Notes under the pieces: model-generated
Seen by the model: the letters and a program-made list of their open reading frames with translations, nothing else
Told to the model about the DNA's origin: nothing
Database searches by the model: none
Translations under genes and position numbers: made by a program
In this document: positions 7,001 through 10,662 of the stretch, piece after piece
Position numbering within the stretch: position 1 is the stretch's first letter
Layout of the letters: each line of letters starts with the position of its first letter
Origin: Pseudomonadota bacterium
Lineage (GTDB): Bacteria; Pseudomonadota; Alphaproteobacteria; Rhizobiales; Devosiaceae
Assembly (NCBI GenBank): GCA_023415605.1
Contig: JAEZKB010000026.1
Span: 1 to 10,662, forward strand
Direction of reading: 5' to 3'
DNA: 10,662 nucleotides

Positions 7001-8491
7001 TCGGATCCGGCGAGTCCAGACTGGCTCTGCGAGTTTGAGGTCAAAGTGACCAACTATGGCAGCGGACCGCAGCCCGGCCCGATCCACGTACGCGACTTCA
7101 ACGACAAACCCACCACCTTCACCGGTCCCGCCTGTGCGCCCTCGGGCGTGAACCAGTGGCTCTGCGTACGTCCTGCACCGCTGCCGGCCTTCTCGAACTG
7201 GACCTTCCAGGCCACGACCCGGGTCAATCCCAACAGCGTCAGCCTTGCCGACTGCAATGTGAAGAATACGGTTCTGATCACCAATCCGCTGGCGGCCGAT
7301 CCGGGTCATCTCTCACAGGCCAGCCAGAAGGTGCCGCAGCTCTTCGTCAATGTCGGCCCCGGTGCCGTCGCCGTCTTTTGCGACCCGCCGAGCTTGGCGC
7401 TGACCAAGACGGCCATCAAGACGGTCAAGTCCGGTGACGGCTACGACGCCACGTTCACTGTGCGTGCGACCTCGACTGGCCCTGACCCCTATATCGGCAC
7501 TGTCGAAGTCGAGGAACTGCTGCCCGAAGGTACGACGTTCGTGTCCTCGAGCAACTGGAGTTGCGTGCCGACCACGGGCAATGACGTGCACTGCTCGTCG
7601 CCGTTCAAGACCATCCCGGTCGGCAAGTACACGCAGATGACTATTACCATGCACATCCCTGCGGATGTAGCCAAGGCGGCCAACTGCAACGTCGTCAACA
7701 CCGTCACCGCGGCGATCTCCGCCGAGGTGCTGCACAGCGACGAGGGTGTCGAATACACCGCCTCCGCCGCCGCCCAGTTGCCGGCCTCCGCCTGCGGCCG
7801 GGAAGAACCGAAGGAACCGGCGCCGCAGTGCCGGGTCAACCAGCTGATGCCGGACGGCCAGTGCTGCCCGGCGGGAACGCAGTGGAACGGCAAGCAGTGT
7901 GCCAAGCCCCGTCCGACCGATGAGCCCAAGGAGCCGCAGCCGGAAGAACCGGCGAAGGATCCGACCCCGCAGTGTCCGCGCGATAGCCACGTCAACAACG
8001 CCGGCAAGTGCGTCTGCGACCGCGGCACCGAAGGCCGGCCGGGCAAGTGCACACCCATCGTGACGGAGCCCGAGGCACCGTCCTGCCCCGCGGACAGCCG
8101 GTTGCGTCGTGGCGAATGCCAGTGCCTACCGGGCACCGAAGGTCGCCCCGGCCGCTGCCAGCCCGTCGTCCAGGAAGAACCAGAGGCTCCGACCTGCCCG
8201 GCCGATAGCCGCCTGCGTCGCGGCGAGTGCCAGTGCCTTCCGGGGACCGAGGGTCGCCCCGGCAAGTGCCAACCGGTGTTCGAACAGGTCGAACCCGAGC
8301 TGCCTCAGTGCCCGCGGGACAGCCGCCTGCGCCGTGGCCAGTGCGTTTGCCTGCCGGGCACCCAGGGCGAACCGGGCAATTGCCAGCCAATTGACCAGGG
8401 TGGCCGCCCGGGCATCCGCGGAGATGACGATCTCCCCACCTTGCAGTTGGATCGCGAGCGTCCGGTGATCCGCTTCCCGCGCATCAACTGA
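4097..8491 (+). CDS. Large exported protein: propeller-like domain, five DUF11-like Cys repeats, Cys-rich tail
   Basis: A 1464-residue exported protein of unknown function. Residues 1-32 form a signal peptide (hydrophobic SLVPIALLATVAL, cleavage near ATA/QEP). About 33-510 is a cysteine-free, Asp/Gly-rich region with propeller-like strands such as GSIWKVDGTTGEVSLF and GLIYRLAHDGVILDTF; this fold is my inference. A Pro/Glu-rich linker (PPEGYEPPVYEPEDE) leads to five Ig-like repeats beginning near residues 527, 671, 815, 956 and 1098, with the DUF11 features K-x-N-x-G and a GP-x-V-D segment. Repeats 1-4 carry six cysteines each, repeat 5 four. The tail (1245 to about 1435) has five units of four cysteines. 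The end, RERPVIRFPRIN, shows no LPXTG, membrane anchor or autotransporter barrel, so surface attachment is unclear. All 48 mature cysteines are in the C-terminal two thirds, and the number is even, which fits disulfide bonding in the periplasm or outside. Possible roles are adhesin or envelope scaffold; neither is shown. It seems to be a transcription unit of its own. Confidence 0.85.
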   Translation: MATHFRCAKSLVPIALLATVALSTIWPATAQEPAFAPGEPIITGFSGALTPTSPPPGSDPLDYTLINPDGQSMVIQRLLPTSPPTGQAIDAEAGLVVSATDIGQVFGVTLDNAPELEEALAPNIYLAATSAYGLHITVPDADGNAKRSKVGDPVASFMAGQWGTVGGAVGYPGSIWKVDGTTGEVSLFTTIANSGASLGDIEYDAASAQFFVSDRDTGLIYRLAHDGVILDTFDHGIDGRPTHELPPVADDGSTMSVTDPAFNSEDPATWGFTQIERKVFGLAAWNGRLYYAVADGPQIWSVRINADGSFGPARWELDVTGLTSANEIAGIIFDPEGKMILAQRGAQVGSYDYSVFAEAGTSSVVRYEREFPDNRATPGTWVPDAEIYSVGMATDGTNASGGIALGPDFDEETGTFSGANSTFLWSTGDSLRLNPDLDPPLEAPFEVHGLQGNDRALVEPQNMPPLLSFFVDRDGKTEDTEATKQGHVGAVAIWQAAGDSIEVSAVPPVYFPPEGYEPPVYEPEDEFNLTLEKWAKPYFCFEGAANWFCSYTIRVENTGSVPYWGPVVVDDHLPNNNPGASMHFWPQPPWSCGSTGPTAYQCATGPVLLYPGDGVVLHEIVKLPKALVDYCQLPNVASINWFWGGDENPADDFDVGIAGIKAPGCVPPGGTDLILKKISAPNCVDGGAAWNCSYAVIVQNAGPGNFSGPIQVKDTLGINAPATTFGPWTCAQAGPVLTCDINVPPVNAAPGWTSGFLVTAHVPKNVGPPLCDLDNKANISAPLAGSPMNLIAGNDFDQATGHIPDPACLVAAPVTDLEMQKSGLGCFAHVYLGTPGYACKWQMKLTNLGPDVYNGPLSFIDTTAGATANTLTSMAACSGLPQQVTCSAPAVVLNPGVPINLPFFTFYPGGPAVCSVTNNLSILAPNPGGAQNPAGNDSDTVGQALPNPACTAPGVPHLNIQKTALGCASDPASPDWLCEFEVKVTNYGSGPQPGPIHVRDFNDKPTTFTGPACAPSGVNQWLCVRPAPLPAFSNWTFQATTRVNPNSVSLADCNVKNTVLITNPLAADPGHLSQASQKVPQLFVNVGPGAVAVFCDPPSLALTKTAIKTVKSGDGYDATFTVRATSTGPDPYIGTVEVEELLPEGTTFVSSSNWSCVPTTGNDVHCSSPFKTIPVGKYTQMTITMHIPADVAKAANCNVVNTVTAAISAEVLHSDEGVEYTASAAAQLPASACGREEPKEPAPQCRVNQLMPDGQCCPAGTQWNGKQCAKPRPTDEPKEPQPEEPAKDPTPQCPRDSHVNNAGKCVCDRGTEGRPGKCTPIVTEPEAPSCPADSRLRRGECQCLPGTEGRPGRCQPVVQEEPEAPTCPADSRLRRGECQCLPGTEGRPGKCQPVFEQVEPELPQCPRDSRLRRGQCVCLPGTQGEPGNCQPIDQGGRPGIRGDDDLPTLQLDRERPVIRFPRIN
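7829..8389 (+). repeat. In-frame tandem repeats coding four-cysteine units
   Basis: Five units begin at the first Cys codon at 7829, 7973, 8084, 8195 and 8309. The last four follow at 111, 111 and 114 bases (37-38 codons) with the pattern C-x(11-12)-C-x-C-x(11)-C, core GECQCLPGTEGRPGKCQP, and short acidic linkers such as EEPEAPT. The first unit is divergent, has adjacent cysteines (QCCPAG) and is separated by a longer Pro/Glu linker. Units 3 and 4 encode almost the same 27 residues but with many different codons. Confidence 0.9.
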
Positions 8492-8498
8492 CCAAACT

Positions 8499-8524
8499 AC
8501 GGCTCCGCCAACGGGCGGAGCCGT
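8499..8524 (+). terminator. Strong hairpin after the large secreted-protein gene
   Basis: A perfect 11-base-pair stem, ACGGCTCCGCC with GGCGGAGCCGT, and loop AACG, starting 7 bases after the stop codon. Only a short T-poor stretch (TCATCC) follows, so it could act as a weak intrinsic terminator or as a 3' stabilising structure. Confidence 0.75.
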
Positions 8525-8563
8525 TCATCCACAGAGGCGTTCCCAGCGAAAGCCTTCCCGACT

Positions 8564-8577
8564 TTGATCCGGGTCAA
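8564..8577. promoter_or_regulatory. FNR/FixK/NnrR-type box TTGATCCGGGTCAA
   Basis: The site matches the consensus TTGAT-N4-ATCAA in nine of ten defined positions and sits inside a longer palindrome, CTTTGA to TCAAAG (8562-8579). Its centre is about 77 bases before the ATG of the pseudoazurin gene. A class II arrangement with the box centred at -41.5 would place the transcription start near 8612 and leave a leader of about 36 bases. No convincing -10 could be picked out. A low-oxygen or nitric-oxide-responsive Crp/Fnr regulator is the expected partner, and this suits the gene it precedes. Confidence 0.72.
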
Positions 8578-8647
8578 AGAGAAAGCGCGGTGAGGGGCAG
8601 AAAAGCACGTCGACAACGGCTCAACTTTGTTCGACGGAGACAGAAGA

Positions 8648-9088
8648 ATGCTTGCCATCAGGACCTTTGCGGCGGTCGCCCTACTTGCCTTCCTGGGCGC
8701 CACCCCGGCCCTCGCCGCCAATTTTGAAATTAAGATGCTCAACAAGGGCGAAGCGGGCGCAATGGTCTTCGAGCCGGCCTTCGTGAAAGTCGCCCCAGGC
8801 GACACCGTTACCTTCGTGCCGACCGACAAGGGCCACAACGCCGAGACCATTAAGGACATGATCCCCGACGGGGCTGAGCCCTTCAAGGGCGGCATCGGCA
8901 AGGAAGTTGTGGTAACCTTCACCGTGCCTGGAGCTTACGGCATCAGGTGCCAGCCGCACTTTGCCATGGGCATGGTCGCCTTGGTCGTCGTCGGCGATGC
9001 GCCGACTAACCTCGAGGCCATTAAGGCGGTGAAGACCCCAAAGAAGGTGCAGGAACGCTTCGAACCGCTTTTCGCCCAAGCCAACTAA
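8648..9088 (+). CDS. Pseudoazurin (type-1 blue copper electron carrier)
   Basis: Small periplasmic copper protein of 146 residues that typically passes electrons to copper nitrite reductase or nitrous oxide reductase. Signal peptide 1-23 (LAIRTFAAVALLAFLGATPALA) is followed by a mature chain starting ANFEIKML. The four copper ligands are His63 (KGHNAE), Cys101, His104 and Met109 (CQPHFAMGM). Subtracting the 23-residue signal gives 40, 78, 81 and 86, exactly the ligand numbering of classic pseudoazurins. The C-terminal helical extension (NLEAIKAVKTPKKVQERFEPLF) is also typical. The ATG at 8648 has GGAG eight bases upstream; an in-frame TTG at 8629-region would add seven residues before the signal peptide and is less likely. 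No reductase or other denitrification gene is in the window, so its partner lies elsewhere. The FNR-like box upstream suggests induction at low oxygen. Confidence 0.96.
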   Translation: MLAIRTFAAVALLAFLGATPALAANFEIKMLNKGEAGAMVFEPAFVKVAPGDTVTFVPTDKGHNAETIKDMIPDGAEPFKGGIGKEVVVTFTVPGAYGIRCQPHFAMGMVALVVVGDAPTNLEAIKAVKTPKKVQERFEPLFAQAN

Positions 9089-9098
9089 GGCCCGGGTC

Positions 9099-9123
9099 AG
9101 CCCGCCGGCACTACCGGCGGGCT
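9099..9123. terminator. Bidirectional hairpin between convergent genes
   Basis: A perfect ten-base-pair GC-rich stem, AGCCCGCCGG with CCGGCGGGCT, and loop CACTA, lies between the pseudoazurin stop and the kinase stop; its last base overlaps the kinase stop codon. It can fold from both strands, so it probably ends both convergent transcripts. Neither side has a clear T-run. Confidence 0.8.
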
Positions 9124-10568
9124 TAACTATTGAATGCCTTCAGCGCCGCGTAGAGCTCGCGGTATTTCGCAAACTTCTCAGCATAGTAGCCGGTCTTGCT
9201 TGCATCGGGCTCAAAGGTGCGGTCGAACTGCACCAATGCCCGTGCCGCGACCGCGATTGACGGCATCACCCCGCTGCCAACACCGGCTAATATGGCCGCC
9301 CCTATCGCTGCCGCGTCCGGCGCCGCCGTGCGTCTCAGGCTCATCCCCAACGCATCGGCGCGAATCTGGCACCACACATCCGAGCGCGATCCCCCACCCC
9401 CAATATTGGCGACTGTTACGTCGACACCCGCCGACGCCTGCAACGCCTCGAATGCCCAGCGTACCGAGAAGGCGACGCCTTCCATGACGCTGCGCACCAT
9501 CTCCGCCGCTCCGGCCCGATTGTCGAGCCGCCCAAACACGCCGCGCGTCGAGGAGTCCCAGATCGGTGCCCGCTCGCCCTGCAGATGCGGCAGGAACAGC
9601 GGCACGGCCGAGCCGGGCCCGATGCTGGCAGCCAGTTCCGACATCTCCGCGGGCGTCCGTCCCAGCATGTTGCCCAGCCAGGCCATTGCGGCGCCGCCGG
9701 TCTGGGTCGGTGCTGCATGCATCACGATGCCCTCATAGGGCGGGAACAGGATCACGCCCGGCGTCGGATTCACGGTCTGCGAGACAATGCCCGGAATTTC
9801 GCTGGTGCCGCTCTGGTACATGGCGTCGCCGTTTTGGGCGACGGCGGTGCCGAACATGCCGCCCCAGGCGTCCATGGCGCCGACGACGACGGGCGCGCCG
9901 GCGCAGGGGAGGCCGTTCCGTACGCGGCCGCCGACATGAGTAAACCCATGCAATGGCGGCAGTTTCTCGGCGGCGCCGGGGACCAGGTCGAGCAACGAAG
10001 CGACATAGCCGTCCCGATTGGCGAGGCCCACGGCGGCGATCGGGTCGCTGGCCACGGCGCCCGTCAGTTGCATCACGCAGTAGTCTTTGGGCAGCAACAC
10101 GTGTCGTGTTGCATGCCAGACGTCTGCTCTCGTGTGCTGGATGTTTGCCATTCGCGCTAAGGCATGGCTGGCATCGATCGGCACCGGCCCGCCGAACCAG
10201 TCGAGTTTCTGCTGAGCCGTCACTTGCCGGTCAAGTTCCGCTGCATCGGCCGCCGATCGCGTATCCTGCCAGACGATGGCCGGCATCAGCGCGTTGCCGT
10301 CGGCGCCGACGAAGACGTGGGTGTTGACCTGCGAACAGATGCCGATCCCCGCCAGGCCGCGCAAATCGTGCCCCGCCTCGAACTGCGCCAGCGCCGCCAG
10401 CACGCCGTCCATCCAGTCCTGCGGGTCCTGTTCGGCAAAGCCCTCGGCCGGGCGCGACATCGGATAGGGACGAGCGAAGGCGTCGAGCCGGTTGCCGCGG
10501 TCGTCGACCAAGATGGCCTTGATCGCGGTGGTTCCCACGTCGATGCCGATGAGGGTGGTTTGCGCCAC
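9123..10568 (-). CDS. FGGY-family carbohydrate kinase, sugar unassigned
   Basis: Cytoplasmic sugar kinase of 481 residues, usual size for the family, that transfers phosphate from ATP to a sugar or polyol. The N-terminal phosphate-binding loop is GIDVGTTAIKAIL with Asp10. PAIVWQDTRS (96-105) is a family motif. The likely catalytic base is Asp233 in VVVGAMDAWGG. The C-terminal lobe has SGTSE (253-257), LPHLQGERAPIWD (326-338) and the FGGY signature region around IGGGGSRSDVWCQIRADALG (389-408). It looks intact. It would commonly be labelled xylulokinase, but the xylulokinase GQMHG motif is replaced by CSQVNTH at 78-84, so I leave the gene symbol empty. The start is a GTG at 10568, supported by GGGAGGA four bases upstream. 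It is probably the last gene of a leftward unit or a single gene; the sugar pathway would lie beyond the right edge. Confidence 0.92.
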   Translation of the reverse strand: MAQTTLIGIDVGTTAIKAILVDDRGNRLDAFARPYPMSRPAEGFAEQDPQDWMDGVLAALAQFEAGHDLRGLAGIGICSQVNTHVFVGADGNALMPAIVWQDTRSAADAAELDRQVTAQQKLDWFGGPVPIDASHALARMANIQHTRADVWHATRHVLLPKDYCVMQLTGAVASDPIAAVGLANRDGYVASLLDLVPGAAEKLPPLHGFTHVGGRVRNGLPCAGAPVVVGAMDAWGGMFGTAVAQNGDAMYQSGTSEIPGIVSQTVNPTPGVILFPPYEGIVMHAAPTQTGGAAMAWLGNMLGRTPAEMSELAASIGPGSAVPLFLPHLQGERAPIWDSSTRGVFGRLDNRAGAAEMVRSVMEGVAFSVRWAFEALQASAGVDVTVANIGGGGSRSDVWCQIRADALGMSLRRTAAPDAAAIGAAILAGVGSGVMPSIAVAARALVQFDRTFEPDASKTGYYAEKFAKYRELYAALKAFNS

Positions 10569-10608
10569 GCCGTCCTCCCAAATGCTCGTAGCAGCCTGCA
10601 GCCGGCTC

Positions 10609-10640
10609 CCTTATACTGGGCGGAGGCATAAGGAAAACAA
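10609..10640 (-). promoter_or_regulatory. Candidate promoter and inverted repeat upstream of the FGGY kinase
   Basis: On the minus strand TATAAG (10615 to 10610) could be a -10 element, with a weak -35 such as TTTTCC (10637 to 10632) at 16 bases. The same stretch holds an inverted repeat CCTTAT-N13-ATAAGG (10609-10633) overlapping both elements, which could be an operator. The kinase start lies 41 bases downstream of the -10. The call is weak because the window ends close by. Confidence 0.35.
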
Positions 10641-10662
10641 CCGTTTGCGCCGGGCAGCGCAG

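Noticed and set aside
7313..8265. Overlapping minus-strand frames across the Cys-rich tail (225 and 258 codons)
   Set aside because: Their repeats (PGRPSVPGRHWHSPRR) are only the antisense image of the tandem repeats in the real gene.
7829..8389. Tandem repeats considered as a CRISPR array or non-coding satellite
   Set aside because: The periods are multiples of three, the frame stays open, and units are conserved as protein rather than as DNA.
9123..10568. Naming the kinase xylB
   Set aside because: The xylulokinase substrate motif is absent, so only the FGGY family can be supported.

Overview
This window looks like chromosomal DNA of a GC-rich alphaproteobacterium, most likely of the order Hyphomicrobiales (Rhizobiales). 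That placement is inferred from strong third-position GC bias, a GntR/FCD-controlled solute ABC operon, rhizobial-style palindromic repeats between genes, and a pseudoazurin preceded by an FNR/FixK-type box. It was not checked by database search. No RNA gene, CRISPR array, transposase or phage gene is visible.

Left part (1-2998, minus strand). This is an ABC importer operon of the polyamine/opine type, transcribed right to left: ATPase, Tat-exported substrate-binding protein, then a membrane permease that runs off the left edge. A second permease is expected beyond the edge. A pair of inverted palindromic repeats lies between the binding-protein and permease genes and may set their relative mRNA levels. 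The binding protein appears to lack the aspartate that holds the amine in classic polyamine receptors, so the substrate is open.

Divergent control region (2999-3239) and regulator (3240-3974, plus strand). A GntR-family FCD regulator is transcribed away from the transporter. The AT-richer spacer holds a good operator candidate (ATTGTATGCAAT), so the regulator probably controls itself and the transporter.

Centre (4097-8491, plus strand). One 1464-residue exported protein dominates the window. It has a signal peptide, a cysteine-free propeller-like domain of about 490 residues, five DUF11-like beta-sandwich repeats with a strict six-cysteine pattern (four cysteines in the last repeat), and a tail of five four-cysteine units. 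This is the least described and most interesting gene here. A strong hairpin follows it.

Right part. A pseudoazurin gene (8648-9088, plus strand), with all four type-1 copper ligands and an FNR-like box upstream, converges on an FGGY sugar kinase (9123-10568, minus strand) across a hairpin that probably ends both transcripts. The kinase lacks the xylulokinase substrate motif, so its sugar is unassigned; it probably belongs with genes beyond the right edge. The blocks look like independent transcription units rather than one pathway.
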